Source: Flectonema sp. DT1601 (taxonomy: Eukaryota > Euglenozoa > Diplonemea > Diplonemida > Diplonemidae). Taken from it: a stretch of DNA of 64,000 nucleotides. The stretch is from positions 434,001 to 498,000 of the forward strand of contig OZ025804.1 of assembly GCA_964019425.1 (NCBI GenBank), written 5' to 3'. Within the stretch, counting starts at the first letter, position 1. Each line of letters opens with the position of its first letter. The notes under the pieces are model-generated. The model did no database searches, was not told where the DNA came from, and saw nothing but the letters and a program-made list of their open reading frames with translations. Positions 29,174 through 42,104 of this stretch are shown piece after piece. The position numbers and the translations under genes were made by a program.

Positions 29174-30014
29174 TCAGGTTTGAACCCATTGCTCCATGTT
29201 CCATATGAATCCGGCAAGGGCATGCAAGTTACGTGTAGCAAACATGAACGGAAGACTCAAGGCAGTCTTCGAGATTCTTGCTTCCTCAATAATTTCACCA
29301 ATAGTTCCTTTTCGAATGTACATCAGCGCCGCAGCAGTGCATTCCAGTATCAGATGACGTGGTGAAGACTCCGTTCTTTGACAAAAGAGACACATCCGAG
29401 GAACTTCTTTAATTCTAAGTAAGTGATGAGATCCAGTCCTGAATCTAGCTATTCTAATTTCTGATGACCTCAGCATGTTAGAGGGGTAACGAGCAGCCTT
29501 GTAACCCCCGGTGGCATCCAGGTATTGTCTCAGCATGACACGCTTGACAGGGGGCCTCGCAGTCTCAGCACCTTCAAGCATCCTGCCAAATAGCTTCCTA
29601 CCGGTTTCGCGTGCAACCCTCGACTTGTGCAAAGAAGTCCATTTTTGAATTAACTGGCTTCCCATCCAAATCTTTAGAAGCTGCCTTAGCCAGTTTATCA
29701 GCCTTGTCGTGAGGATCAATCCCTACATGCGATGGGATGAATTGAAGATGGACAAAGGTCCCCAGTTGTTTGATTTTGTTCAGTATCGACAGCGAATTCA
29801 CCTTCCTTTGAGCCACAATACCTCCCTTCAGTTCATCTAAATTCGACTTCGAGTCACTAAATATCCTTGTGATCCCGCAGGTAGATCCAAACGGCGAGTT
29901 TATCTTGCCAATTGCATAAACCAATAATTTCAGAGCTATCTGTTCAGACTTGAAACTACTTTCGGTGGCCACAAGTCTGGATGCCCTGGTACACTCTACC
30001 GGTAAGACCTGCAC
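29174..30014 (-). pseudogene. LINE ORF2 remnant: RNase H and zinc knuckle, frameshifted
   Basis: The right part (30014-29600) encodes an RNase H half: SEQIALKLL, IFSDSKSNLDELK, LQFIPSHVGIDPHDKADKLA. The left part (about 29640-29174) continues in another frame with KSRVARETGRKLFG, RFRTGSHHLLRI and the knuckle CLFCQRTESSPRHLILEC. The frame changes near 29600-29640. RT and endonuclease are absent. This is a third LINE family, distinct from 28369-28842 and from the tandem array. Confidence 0.7.
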
Positions 30015-30220
30015 GGCCGCTGCACCTCAACTCGTCTCGTTCCTTCGTGTCTACGCTCGTCTTCCTGTCTTTCTTACCGTTCCCGTTCTCTGTGTGTGCT
30101 TTCTGGTTCCTTTCCTTCCGTGAGAGTATTTCTCCTCCCATCTGGTTGCAAAATTTAGTCGGTCTCTGCCGTCCGAGACCGCCGCGTGGAGGCATTTTGT
30201 GTGGTCCCTAAACCCGTAAG
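30015..30220 (-). other. Possible 5' part of the same LINE remnant
   Basis: On the minus strand an ATG at 30195 starts MPPRGGLGRQRPTKFCNQMG and a Lys/Arg-rich stretch that runs in a different frame into the RNase H segment. It could be a LINE 5' end (ORF1 start) joined to its 3' end by internal deletion, or unrelated flanking DNA. Confidence 0.3.
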
Positions 30221-30300
30221 GTTTTTTTTTTTTTTTTTTTTTGTGTGCACCACGACCCGTGAGTCTGTGATGCTGATTGCGCTGTTAGGCGCGGTTGTTC

Positions 30301-30938
<638 letters not shown>

Positions 30939-33080
30939 CTTCACAAGGTTACTCATTTGTTCTGCCGTGGCCACCACATATTTAAATGTGTGTTCCTCCG
31001 AGTATACCACTACTGGGGACTTGTCGTGAGTTCCACTTGGCCTCACGTGAATGTATTCCGTCTTGCCAGGGTTCTTATTGATTTTGATGTGTGAGTCAAG
31101 TGCCCACCTTTCAAATATTTTGACTGCGTTGTTAACCTTGTTTTCTAAACAGCTGACAGTGCCTGCGGTTATTACTATTCCAACATCATCTGCAAAGACA
31201 GTCGGTTCGTACATCTCTAGTTTATCTATCAAATCGTTTATGAAGATAGAGAATAACTGGGGTCCCAGCACGCTTCCTTGTGGTACTCCTACTCGAATGT
31301 TCCGGAATGCTCCCTTCACTCCATTCACCCTTGTTGAAATCTTCCTACTAGTCAAGTAGTTTTGAACCCACCGTAGATATTTCGTTGGTAGTCCTATTTT
31401 GGACATCTTATTTAGAAGAGTTACCGGTTGAACTGCATCAAAGGCTTTTTGTAGGTCGAAGGTGATTAATATCGCTTCTTCTCCCATTGCCTTGGCACTT
31501 TTGAGTTTGTCTGTAACTATACAGAGATTTTCAATGGAATCCCGTCCTCGTTTGTAGGCTGCTTGCCTCGGATTCATTCTGTCTTTCAACAGGTGGTGCA
31601 TCCGTTCTACGACCATTCTTTCAAAGAGTTTCGAGACGGTCGAGGTTAGTGCTATCGGTCTGTACGATAGGACTTGTTTCTTGTCTTTATCAGGTTTCAG
31701 TATGGGTATTACCATTCCACTTTTCCAGCACCTGGGTACTGCTGATCGTTGCCATGAGAGGTTGAATAGTCTTAGTAGTTGCTCGAGGAAAGCTTTTGGA
31801 AGTTGTTTTAACATCGAGTTCCAGATGTGGTCAGGTCCAGGTGCCTTCTTCTCCTTTGTTTTTGAAATTTGTCGTTCCAGTTCAGGCATTCCAAATTCCA
31901 CCGAGTTGTCATCAGGTATTCCTTGTAAGGTTGGTTCACCATCTTCGAATTTGAATTGGTCTGCGTATGTTTTGGTGAAGACATCTGCCATCTCCCGCGA
32001 GTCGGTTAATTCCTTCTCACCGTCGACAATCTTAGTAATTGAATGGTCCATCATTCTACCTTCCAGTTGTTTAACTTTTCTAAAGGCCCATCGGTAGTCC
32101 ATTCCAGTCATGTCGCACTCAATGATCTTCTGTTTGATCATGTTGATACCTCTTTCAATTGCTTCTGAGTCTGTCTTATCAGGGTCAGTCTCTGCCATTA
32201 AATCTTCCAATTCTGAATCCCTCACAGCGAAGGTACTACTTGACTTTTTGTTGTAGCCTGGGATGGCCCTACTCGCTGCTCTCAGAATCTCGTTGTTGAT
32301 CCTATTAGCAAGTTTCTGCACATTCTTAATTCTTTCTAATTTGGGCGCTGCCCTTTCCAACAATATTTTATAATAATTCCAATCGGCACAATGCCACTTC
32401 CATTTCCATGTCCCAGAACTCTCTTTTGAATATTCATCTGTTTTGATATCTTCGATTGTCAGTTTGAGTGGCAGGTGATCGCTGCCCCATCCCTTCATGA
32501 GTTCGATTTGTGCATCTATTGAAATATCTAATGCAATTACATCCGGAGAAGCTGAGCTTTGTGGTCTTGTGTGTTGTTGAGGTTTATTTAGAATTTTAAT
32601 TGTTGCTTCTAGTGACCAATCGTAGAAGCTGTTACCAGTGGTGTTCGTATTACCATTTGACCAAGTTGAATGGTGTCCATTAATGTCACCCGCAATCAAT
32701 GTGCCGGGCTCTGTTTTGAACTTCCAGGTTGTTGCCTTGATTTCAGGCGGGTGGTAAACATTGTGAATTGTCAATGGCGGATTAGATTGAAGTACTACTG
32801 TTAATATCTCAGTTTGGTCATGTGAGATGTCGGGGTGTTTTAATATTAACTTATTTAAATCATTTCTGACCAGAGTGACGAGTCCTCGATGACCTGACTT
32901 GATGGTGCTGTCTCTCCTGTGGATTGAATATCCTTCAATAGCGAAGTGTTTTTCTTTTGATAACCACGTTTCCTGCAGTAGTACTACTTCAGGCTTTTCT
33001 TCTTTCAGTGCCCAGTTCAATCGAAAGTAATTTTCTGGTTTCAGAACTGAGCGAATGTTATTTGACCAAATCACAATCAT
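30939..33080 (-). pseudogene. LINE ORF2, unit 1: endonuclease and RT only
   Basis: Residues 1 to ~714 are identical to the intact ORF2 (see 42105-46022): APE endonuclease and RT with FADD. The frame then runs into the TTTC repeat, losing the RNase H and C-terminal zinc knuckle. Confidence 0.85.
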
Positions 33081-34942
33081 GATTGGCCAGTGTTGTTCCT
33101 GTTGGTCGCACTTGTAGTAATCTTGTTCATACCAAGATTGTTCTCAATCCTCTTGACAGCTTCTATTAGCGAAGTGATGGCTGTCGCCATGTTGTTGTTG
33201 GCTGCTTCGTTCTTTTTCGTAGTTTGCACCAGGGTTTCTACAATCCCGGTTATCTGTGCCATGCCTTCATCAAGTCGAACTTGCATGTCCTTCACTTCTT
33301 TCTGAAGACGTTCGATTGTCTCGTTCGTTTTCTCTCTCAGGCTGTTGACGTTGTTTTCTACAACCTGAACTTCGGCCGTTGGTTTCTTCGTTGTCGGGAG
33401 TGACCTCTTGACCGCGGCTGCGTACGATGTTCTAGCCTCACGGTACTTAACTACAACGGGTTTCGCTGTTTCCTTCGCCTTCACTTCTGTTTCTAACTTT
33501 TCAATGAGGATGACAATATCTCCACACTGTACAAACCTTGATTCTGGTTTCTTGTCCAGTGCGATGATAAAGTCACCTCTATCCATCCTTATGAACTTTG
33601 ACTTCAGTCCTATCTCCAATAGGATATTCCGAAGTCTGTTACCCCAGCTGTAAGGTGCTCCACTGAGACGGTGAAGCCCTTCGCCAAACACTGTGGATGC
33701 ATATTTACCAGCACCCTTTCTTACTTTATCAACATCCTTTTGATAAACCACCCTCAATCCAATCTTGCCATGAATGATGGTGAGTCCATGGCAGAGGTCA
33801 TGTTGGGCTTTAAGTATGCCAACTGCCTCTTCGTTTGTTGTCTTGCGGTCCAGCCACACTGTGGTGTACTGAGTGGGTGTCTGTCCCGCCACTGATTTAA
33901 TCCGGAAATAAACATTTCCTATTCCGGAGTTTCTTAAAAGTGCGACAGCTGCTTCCACATCGTTTGGGAGAACAGTGAGTTCTACGAAGTCTTTGCCAAC
34001 GTATCTGTAGGAGCGTTGATCGACTCTTCCGTGTTGTGCCACAACAGCTTTGACAATTGCTGTTACAGCTGCCGGGTTTTGGACCTGTGACTTGGTCAAC
34101 TCTTTAGTTGTTATCCACGCAATTAATTCGTGGGTCACCGGTGCGTTGATCTTCTTGGCGATCGTTAGAGTTGGCCGGTGGATCGTGCCAGACAGAGCAA
34201 CGAACCACCAGCTTCTTATTTTTAATTGCCCATCGAATTGGACAGGTGTCTGTATCTGACTGCAGTCAGTTGCGTGTTGTAGGGCACGTTTTGGAGGTGG
34301 TCGTGTGAACACCATCGTCAGTTGCTTCGTTTTACTGGCCTTTTCGAAGTAGTCTTCGTCCAGGCTTCTTGCTTGTTGAGATAATGCAAGTATAATGCCG
34401 TTGGTCTTGCTGTTGAGGGTCTCAGTTGGCTGGAGTATTTTGCATTTAAAATGCTCCTTGTTTAGCTTCGGTGGTGGTCCATTCATAATCACCGTCGATC
34501 TTCTTTGTGCCTCTTTGATTTGAGGGCTTGATTGGGGTGCCTCATTTGACGGAGGGCTTTGATCTGCTTTTAAAAATTTACTTCCATGTGCCTCGATATT
34601 TTGAGGGCTTATTTGAATTGCCTCTTTGTTTTGAGGGCTTGTCTTTGTTTGAGTTGCCTCCTTGTTTTGAGGGCTTGCTTGAAATGCTGCGGGAGGTCCT
34701 ACTGCGGTCACCTCTACTGCGATTCCTTCCGGTACTTCTGGAGAGTCCATCTCCATTTCTTCCTCTGATACTTCTGGTGATTCTCCCATCACCACGTCCT
34801 CGTCTTCTTGCTGTTGGGTCTCTTCTTCTTCCCGGATCTCATTTCTGGCTTGTTCCCTCATCATCTTCGCCTCTTTCCTTTCTCTTTCTCTCCTTTCTGC
34901 AGCCCTTCTATCTTGCGGACGCATTGCTTTCTTTCCAGCCAT
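33077..34942 (-). CDS. LINE ORF1 protein, unit 1
   Basis: The protein has 621 residues from the ATG at 34942 (MAGKKAMRPQDRRAAERRER). It has a charged N-terminal helix, an acidic Glu/Val stretch and five or so short SPQNKEA-type repeats (about 90-150). A ~300-residue middle domain follows that I cannot assign (contains SWWFVALSGTIHRPTLTIAK). A C-terminal coiled-coil (LREKTNETIERLQKEVKDMQ) suits multimerisation of an RNA-binding LINE ORF1. No CCHC knuckle is seen. The stop overlaps the ORF2 start as ATGA, suggesting termination-reinitiation. The sequence is identical to ORF1 of units 2 and 3. Confidence 0.85.
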   Translation of the reverse strand: MAGKKAMRPQDRRAAERRERERKEAKMMREQARNEIREEEETQQQEDEDVVMGESPEVSEEEMEMDSPEVPEGIAVEVTAVGPPAAFQASPQNKEATQTKTSPQNKEAIQISPQNIEAHGSKFLKADQSPPSNEAPQSSPQIKEAQRRSTVIMNGPPPKLNKEHFKCKILQPTETLNSKTNGIILALSQQARSLDEDYFEKASKTKQLTMVFTRPPPKRALQHATDCSQIQTPVQFDGQLKIRSWWFVALSGTIHRPTLTIAKKINAPVTHELIAWITTKELTKSQVQNPAAVTAIVKAVVAQHGRVDQRSYRYVGKDFVELTVLPNDVEAAVALLRNSGIGNVYFRIKSVAGQTPTQYTTVWLDRKTTNEEAVGILKAQHDLCHGLTIIHGKIGLRVVYQKDVDKVRKGAGKYASTVFGEGLHRLSGAPYSWGNRLRNILLEIGLKSKFIRMDRGDFIIALDKKPESRFVQCGDIVILIEKLETEVKAKETAKPVVVKYREARTSYAAAVKRSLPTTKKPTAEVQVVENNVNSLREKTNETIERLQKEVKDMQVRLDEGMAQITGIVETLVQTTKKNEAANNNMATAITSLIEAVKRIENNLGMNKITTSATNRNNTGQS

Positions 34943-35643
34943 TTTAATTTTTTTAAGGTTCGGAATCAATAAAGTACAGAATAAAATAAAACTGCAATAA
35001 AAGAAAAAGAAAAGAACGCAACATCACCTTCGGTGTTGTCGCAGTGTCTCATCCAACACTCCTGTCTCCTTCTTCTCCTATTCTCCTTAAAAATTTCTCT
35101 TGAGGGCAGGCCTTCGGGCTGTTCAAGTGGTCTTTGACCACCGCTCTAGTTATATGCTCGACTCTTTGTTTTTCCTTATCGATGGTAGGAATGGTAACCG
35201 AATTAGCTTCGTGTGTCCAATTTCAAGGACGCGTGACCATTTATTTTTTTTCCGTTGCCGCTCTTCTTACGTCCTCAGGCGGAGCCTACCTATGTTTCCC
35301 GTGTTTTCCAATTTGTCAGACTTAAGTCAAAAAGAAAGTATAAAAGAAAGACAAAACATAGAAGTGAAAAGAACAAAAATTTTTTTTTTTTGAGTGCATC
35401 ACGACCCGTGAGTCTGTGATGCTGATTGCGCTGTTAGGCGCGGTTGTTCTTTTTCTTTCTTTCTTTCTTACTTTCTTTGTTTTGGGGGTTGGGGGTGGGA
35501 ATCCCGTAGGCTTCGTATCTCCTTTCTTTGTTTTGATAACTTAAAACTAATACTACATAATTAATTGTCCACTTGGACGACTTCAGATGTGTTGCAATGA
35601 TGCCTTCAATGTTGATATTCGAAATGTCGATGTTTTAATAATA

Positions 35644-38600
35644 CTACCGTCCTAATAGTTGTGCCAGTCTGTCTAAGGTTGTGACAAATCCAGTCATCTG
35701 CTGTTGATTCGCAGGTAAGTAGCAGTCCTCCAGCTGGCATGCTTCCTCTCCCTTGTCATTCATCATGTGACTGATGTATTTTTCCCTCAAGGTTTCTATA
35801 CACCAATGTTCGCATATAAATAATACATGATGTGCTGTCGCCTTTCCAAGTTTACAGAAAAAGCACAGCTCGTTCAGTCCTTTGATTATCAGAGATCTAC
35901 AATGTCCCACTCTAAAGCGTGACATCAGTACTTCCTCTGGTCGTGTTAGAGCTTCGATGTACGGAGGGTGTCTTACCTCTCCCGGTCCGATCCAGTTCTC
36001 CCGTTTTCTCCGCTTGTGAAACGTCATCAATGTTCCCATGTCAAGTTGAGTGGGCAGTTGTTTAATAATAACATCTTCGTGAGGTGGATCTTCCTTCAGG
36101 CCTGCAGCGAATTTCGCCAGTTGGTCCGCTACTTCGTTGTACCGCACGTTTCTGTGTGCCGGTACATACTGCATGTTGACTTGGATTCCCTTCTTCTCCA
36201 GTTTCATTGCCAACTTCCAGATCTTTTTGTTCATTGGGGACCTTTGTTTATATGGCCCTTGTTCCAATGCCTGCATGACTGACATCGAATCAGTCAACAG
36301 GTGCGTCGTTGTTGTTAGAGATTCATGTTCATCCTCCGCCACCTGAACTAAATTTTCCAACGCCAGTTTTACTGCAATCTGCTCGGTCCTATAAGAGGAA
36401 CCCGCTACTGGTATTTTATATCCAAGTAGACGCATCTTGCTTTCTTTTACTATGACCACAGCGGCAGCCGAGTCTGTCATGTAAGTCTCGGATTTGTGTC
36501 TTATCGACCCGTCAGTGTAGACTTTCATCTCGTGAGTTGGTAGTTCAGCTTCTCGCTGTTCAGCCTCTTCCTTGTTGCTTGAATATGTGAATCTCATCGC
36601 ACTAGTACTTTTCCATGGAGGGAGAGTGTAGTGTTCTGGGTTCACTTCCAGGTTGGTAATGCTCCGGTAGTTGTCAAGTCCAGGGACACCAGAGACATAG
36701 TCTATCCAGACATTCCATCCCCATTTTGATTTTTGGTATAATTCTGAACTCCCTGTTCTCGTCAGCTTGCGAGTCGGCAGGAACGGACTCAATTTGAAAC
36801 GTTCATAAGTTCTACACATCTTATACTGGATGTGTTCCTTTAGTCTTGGCGTATCGGCTTCTTTGTAAAGTCTCTGTAGTTTGGTGCTCCGCAGACATCC
36901 AGTTACCAGCCTCACTGCCCTGTTTACCAGTAATTCCAGTTGTTCGAAGCACTCTTTTGGTAACATCCAAGCAAAGCTTTCAACACCATAAAGCACCCTT
37001 GCTAACACCACCGTCACCAGTATACTAATGAGTGTCCTCTTTCTGCAGCCTATCCTAGTGAGTCTAACCAACAAGCCTAGACCCTTGGAAGCAGCTGTCA
37101 TCATCTTTTGAATTTGCGACTTAAAGGTTAACTTCTCGTCATAATGTACACCCAGGTACCGCACGGTATTCGTCTTGTGAACTTTTCGTCCAACCGCATA
37201 GGCAAATCCGTGTAGTCCGGGCCCCACTCTTTCCAGCATCTTATCTATTTCTGCCTTGTTGTGGACTTTCTTCAGTTGTGGGAAGCGGGCACTCATCTTC
37301 ATTGTTTTCAGTACCGCCGGTTTGTTCGGTAGCTTGACTTTGATCTTATGTTTTGGAACGACGTACAGGTGAGTGATGGCGAATTCTTCTTTTGAAACTA
37401 CAGTTGTTGAGTTATCATCCTTCACAAGGTTACACCACATATTTAAATGTGTGTTCCTCCGAGTATACCACTACTGGGGACTTGTCGTGAGTTCCACTTG
37501 GCCTCACGTGAATGTATTCCGTCTTGCCAGGGTTCTTATTGATTTTGATGTGTGAGTCAAGTGCCCACCTTTCAAATATTTTGACTGCGTTGTTAACCTT
37601 GTTTTCTAAACAGCTGACAGTGCCTGCGGTTATTACTATTCCAACATCATCTGCAAAGACAGTCGGTTCGTACATCTCTAGTTTATCTATCAAATCGTTT
37701 ATGAAGATAGAGAATAACTGGGGTCCCAGCACGCTTCCTTGTGGTACTCCTACTCGAATGTTCCGGAATGCTCCCTTCACTCCATTCACCCTTGTTGAAA
37801 TCTTCCTACTAGTCAAGTAGTTTTGAACCCACCGTAGATATTTCGTTGGTAGTCCTATTTTGGACATCTTATTTAGAAGAGTTACCGGTTGAACTGCATC
37901 AAAGGCTTTTTGTAGGTCGAAGGTGATTAATATCGCTTCTTCTCCCATTGCCTTGGCACTTTTGAGTTTGTCTGTAACTATACAGAGATTTTCAATGGAA
38001 TCCCGTCCTCGTTTGTAGGCTGCTTGCCTCGGATTCATTCTGTCTTTCAACAGGTGGTGCATCCGTTCTACGACCATTCTTTCAAAGAGTTTCGAGACGG
38101 TCGAGGTTAGTGCTATCGGTCTGTACGATAGGACTTGTTTCTTGTCTTTATCAGGTTTCAGTATGGGTATTACCATTCCACTTTTCCAGCACCTGGGTAC
38201 TGCTGATCGTTGCCATGAGAGGTTGAATAGTCTTAGTAGTTGCTCGAGGAAAGCTTTTGGAAGTTGTTTTAACATCGAGTTCCAGATGTGGTCAGGTCCA
38301 GGTGCCTTCTTCTCCTTTGTTTTTGAAATTTGTCGTTCCAGTTCAGGCATTCCAAATTCCACCGAGTTGTCATCAGGTATTCCTTGTAAGGTTGGTTCAC
38401 CATCTTCGAATTTGAATTGGTCTGCGTATGTTTTGGTGAAGACATCTGCCATCTCCCGCGAGTCGGTTAATTCCTTCTCACCGTCGACAATCTTAGTAAT
38501 TGAATGGTCCATCATTCTACCTTCCAGTTGTTTAACTTTTCTAAAGGCCCATCGGTAGTCCATTCCAGTCATGTCGCACTCAATGATCTTCTGTTTGATC

Positions 38601-39541
38601 ATGTTGATACCTCTTTCAATTGCTTCTGAGTCTGTCTTATCAGGGTCAGTCTCTGCCATTAAATCTTCCAATTCTGAATCCCTCACAGCGAAGGTACTAC
38701 TTGACTTTTTGTTGTAGCCTGGGATGGCCCTACTCGCTGCTCTCAGAATCTCGTTGTTGATCCTATTAGCAAGTTTCTGCACATTCTTAATTCTTTCTAA
38801 TTTGGGCGCTGCCCTTTCCAACAATATTTTATAATAATTCCAATCGGCACAATGCCACTTCCATTTCCATGTCCCAGAACTCTCTTTTGAATATTCATCT
38901 GTTTTGATATCTTCGATTGTCAGTTTGAGTGGCAGGTGATCGCTGCCCCATCCCTTCATGAGTTCGATTTGTGCATCTATTGAAATATCTAATGCAATTA
39001 CATCCGGAGAAGCTGAGCTTTGTGGTCTTGTGTGTTGTTGAGGTTTATTTAGAATTTTAATTGTTGCTTCTAGTGACCAATCGTAGAAGCTGTTACCAGT
39101 GGTGTTCGTATTACCATTTGACCAAGTTGAATGGTGTCCATTAATGTCACCCGCAATCAATGTGCCGGGCTCTGTTTTGAACTTCCAGGTTGTTGCCTTG
39201 ATTTCAGGCGGGTGGTAAACATTGTGAATTGTCAATGGCGGATTAGATTGAAGTACTACTGTTAATATCTCAGTTTGGTCATGTGAGATGTCGGGGTGTT
39301 TTAATATTAACTTATTTAAATCATTTCTGACCAGAGTGACGAGTCCTCGATGACCTGACTTGATGGTGCTGTCTCTCCTGTGGATTGAATATCCTTCAAT
39401 AGCGAAGTGTTTTTCTTTTGATAACCACGTTTCCTGCAGTAGTACTACTTCAGGCTTTTCTTCTTTCAGTGCCCAGTTCAATCGAAAGTAATTTTCTGGT
39501 TTCAGAACTGAGCGAATGTTATTTGACCAAATCACAATCAT
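35644..39541 (-). pseudogene. LINE ORF2, unit 2 (frameshifted by 20-base deletion)
   Basis: The N-terminal 703 residues (APE and RT, 39541-37430) and the C-terminal ~595 residues (RNase H and zinc knuckle, 37440-35644) lie in different frames. The 20 bases between ggttac and accacat that are present in units 3 and 4 are missing here. Otherwise it is identical to the intact ORF2. Confidence 0.9.
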
Positions 39542-41403
39542 GATTGGCCAGTGTTGTTCCTGTTGGTCGCACTTGTAGTAATCTTGTTCATACCAAGATT
39601 GTTCTCAATCCTCTTGACAGCTTCTATTAGCGAAGTGATGGCTGTCGCCATGTTGTTGTTGGCTGCTTCGTTCTTTTTCGTAGTTTGCACCAGGGTTTCT
39701 ACAATCCCGGTTATCTGTGCCATGCCTTCATCAAGTCGAACTTGCATGTCCTTCACTTCTTTCTGAAGACGTTCGATTGTCTCGTTCGTTTTCTCTCTCA
39801 GGCTGTTGACGTTGTTTTCTACAACCTGAACTTCGGCCGTTGGTTTCTTCGTTGTCGGGAGTGACCTCTTGACCGCGGCTGCGTACGATGTTCTAGCCTC
39901 ACGGTACTTAACTACAACGGGTTTCGCTGTTTCCTTCGCCTTCACTTCTGTTTCTAACTTTTCAATGAGGATGACAATATCTCCACACTGTACAAACCTT
40001 GATTCTGGTTTCTTGTCCAGTGCGATGATAAAGTCACCTCTATCCATCCTTATGAACTTTGACTTCAGTCCTATCTCCAATAGGATATTCCGAAGTCTGT
40101 TACCCCAGCTGTAAGGTGCTCCACTGAGACGGTGAAGCCCTTCGCCAAACACTGTGGATGCATATTTACCAGCACCCTTTCTTACTTTATCAACATCCTT
40201 TTGATAAACCACCCTCAATCCAATCTTGCCATGAATGATGGTGAGTCCATGGCAGAGGTCATGTTGGGCTTTAAGTATGCCAACTGCCTCTTCGTTTGTT
40301 GTCTTGCGGTCCAGCCACACTGTGGTGTACTGAGTGGGTGTCTGTCCCGCCACTGATTTAATCCGGAAATAAACATTTCCTATTCCGGAGTTTCTTAAAA
40401 GTGCGACAGCTGCTTCCACATCGTTTGGGAGAACAGTGAGTTCTACGAAGTCTTTGCCAACGTATCTGTAGGAGCGTTGATCGACTCTTCCGTGTTGTGC
40501 CACAACAGCTTTGACAATTGCTGTTACAGCTGCCGGGTTTTGGACCTGTGACTTGGTCAACTCTTTAGTTGTTATCCACGCAATTAATTCGTGGGTCACC
40601 GGTGCGTTGATCTTCTTGGCGATCGTTAGAGTTGGCCGGTGGATCGTGCCAGACAGAGCAACGAACCACCAGCTTCTTATTTTTAATTGCCCATCGAATT
40701 GGACAGGTGTCTGTATCTGACTGCAGTCAGTTGCGTGTTGTAGGGCACGTTTTGGAGGTGGTCGTGTGAACACCATCGTCAGTTGCTTCGTTTTACTGGC
40801 CTTTTCGAAGTAGTCTTCGTCCAGGCTTCTTGCTTGTTGAGATAATGCAAGTATAATGCCGTTGGTCTTGCTGTTGAGGGTCTCAGTTGGCTGGAGTATT
40901 TTGCATTTAAAATGCTCCTTGTTTAGCTTCGGTGGTGGTCCATTCATAATCACCGTCGATCTTCTTTGTGCCTCTTTGATTTGAGGGCTTGATTGGGGTG
41001 CCTCATTTGACGGAGGGCTTTGATCTGCTTTTAAAAATTTACTTCCATGTGCCTCGATATTTTGAGGGCTTATTTGAATTGCCTCTTTGTTTTGAGGGCT
41101 TGTCTTTGTTTGAGTTGCCTCCTTGTTTTGAGGGCTTGCTTGAAATGCTGCGGGAGGTCCTACTGCGGTCACCTCTACTGCGATTCCTTCCGGTACTTCT
41201 GGAGAGTCCATCTCCATTTCTTCCTCTGATACTTCTGGTGATTCTCCCATCACCACGTCCTCGTCTTCTTGCTGTTGGGTCTCTTCTTCTTCCCGGATCT
41301 CATTTCTGGCTTGTTCCCTCATCATCTTCGCCTCTTTCCTTTCTCTTTCTCTCCTTTCTGCAGCCCTTCTATCTTGCGGACGCATTGCTTTCTTTCCAGC
41401 CAT
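39538..41403 (-). CDS. LINE ORF1 protein, unit 2
   Basis: The protein has 621 residues and is identical to the unit 1 and unit 3 copies, with the same ATGA overlap with ORF2. See the unit 1 entry for domain layout. Confidence 0.85.
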   Translation of the reverse strand: MAGKKAMRPQDRRAAERRERERKEAKMMREQARNEIREEEETQQQEDEDVVMGESPEVSEEEMEMDSPEVPEGIAVEVTAVGPPAAFQASPQNKEATQTKTSPQNKEAIQISPQNIEAHGSKFLKADQSPPSNEAPQSSPQIKEAQRRSTVIMNGPPPKLNKEHFKCKILQPTETLNSKTNGIILALSQQARSLDEDYFEKASKTKQLTMVFTRPPPKRALQHATDCSQIQTPVQFDGQLKIRSWWFVALSGTIHRPTLTIAKKINAPVTHELIAWITTKELTKSQVQNPAAVTAIVKAVVAQHGRVDQRSYRYVGKDFVELTVLPNDVEAAVALLRNSGIGNVYFRIKSVAGQTPTQYTTVWLDRKTTNEEAVGILKAQHDLCHGLTIIHGKIGLRVVYQKDVDKVRKGAGKYASTVFGEGLHRLSGAPYSWGNRLRNILLEIGLKSKFIRMDRGDFIIALDKKPESRFVQCGDIVILIEKLETEVKAKETAKPVVVKYREARTSYAAAVKRSLPTTKKPTAEVQVVENNVNSLREKTNETIERLQKEVKDMQVRLDEGMAQITGIVETLVQTTKKNEAANNNMATAITSLIEAVKRIENNLGMNKITTSATNRNNTGQS

Positions 41404-42104
41404 TTTAATTTTTTTAAGGTTCGGAATCAATAAAGTACAGAATAAAATAAAACTGCAATAAAAGAAAAAGAAAAGAACGCAACATCACCTTCGGTGTTGT
41501 CGCAGTGTCTCATCCAACACTCCTGTCTCCTTCTTCTCCTATTCTCCTTAAAAATTTCTCTTGAGGGCAGGCCTTCGGGCTGTTCAAGTGGTCTTTGACC
41601 ACCGCTCTAGTTATATGCTCGACTCTTTGTTTTTCCTTATCGATGGTAGGAATGGTAACCGAATTAGCTTCGTGTGTCCAATTTCAAGGACGCGTGACCA
41701 TTTATTTTTTTTCCGTTGCCGCTCTTCTTACGTCCTCAGGCGGAGCCTACCTATGTTTCCCGTGTTTTCCAATTTGTCAGACTTAAGTCAAAAAGAAAGT
41801 ATAAAAGAAAGACAAAACATAGAAGTGAAAAGAACAAAAATTTTTTTTTTTTGAGTGCATCACGACCCGTGAGTCTGTGATGCTGATTGCGCTGTTAGGC
41901 GCGGTTGTTCTTTTTCTTTCTTTCTTTCTTACTTTCTTTGTTTTGGGGGTTGGGGGTGGGAATCCCGTAGGCTTCGTATCTCCTTTCTTTGTTTTGATAA
42001 CTTAAAACTAATACTACATAATTAATTGTCCACTTGGACGACTTCAGATGTGTTGCAATGATGCCTTCAATGTTGATATTCGAAATGTCGATGTTTTAAT
42101 AATA

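Larger units (their letters stand above)
35380..41840 (-). mobile_element. LINE array unit 2 (full length, 20-base deletion)
   Basis: The unit is 6,461 bases. It starts at the 5'UTR next to the poly-A of unit 3 and ends in a 12-base T-run (35380-35391). It is identical in layout to unit 3 except for a 20-base loss in ORF2 near 37434. Confidence 0.9.

Noticed and set aside
33077-34969. Start of LINE ORF1 at 34969 (and equivalents)
   Set aside because: The codon there is TTG; the ATG at 34942 begins MAGKKAMRPQ and is preferred.
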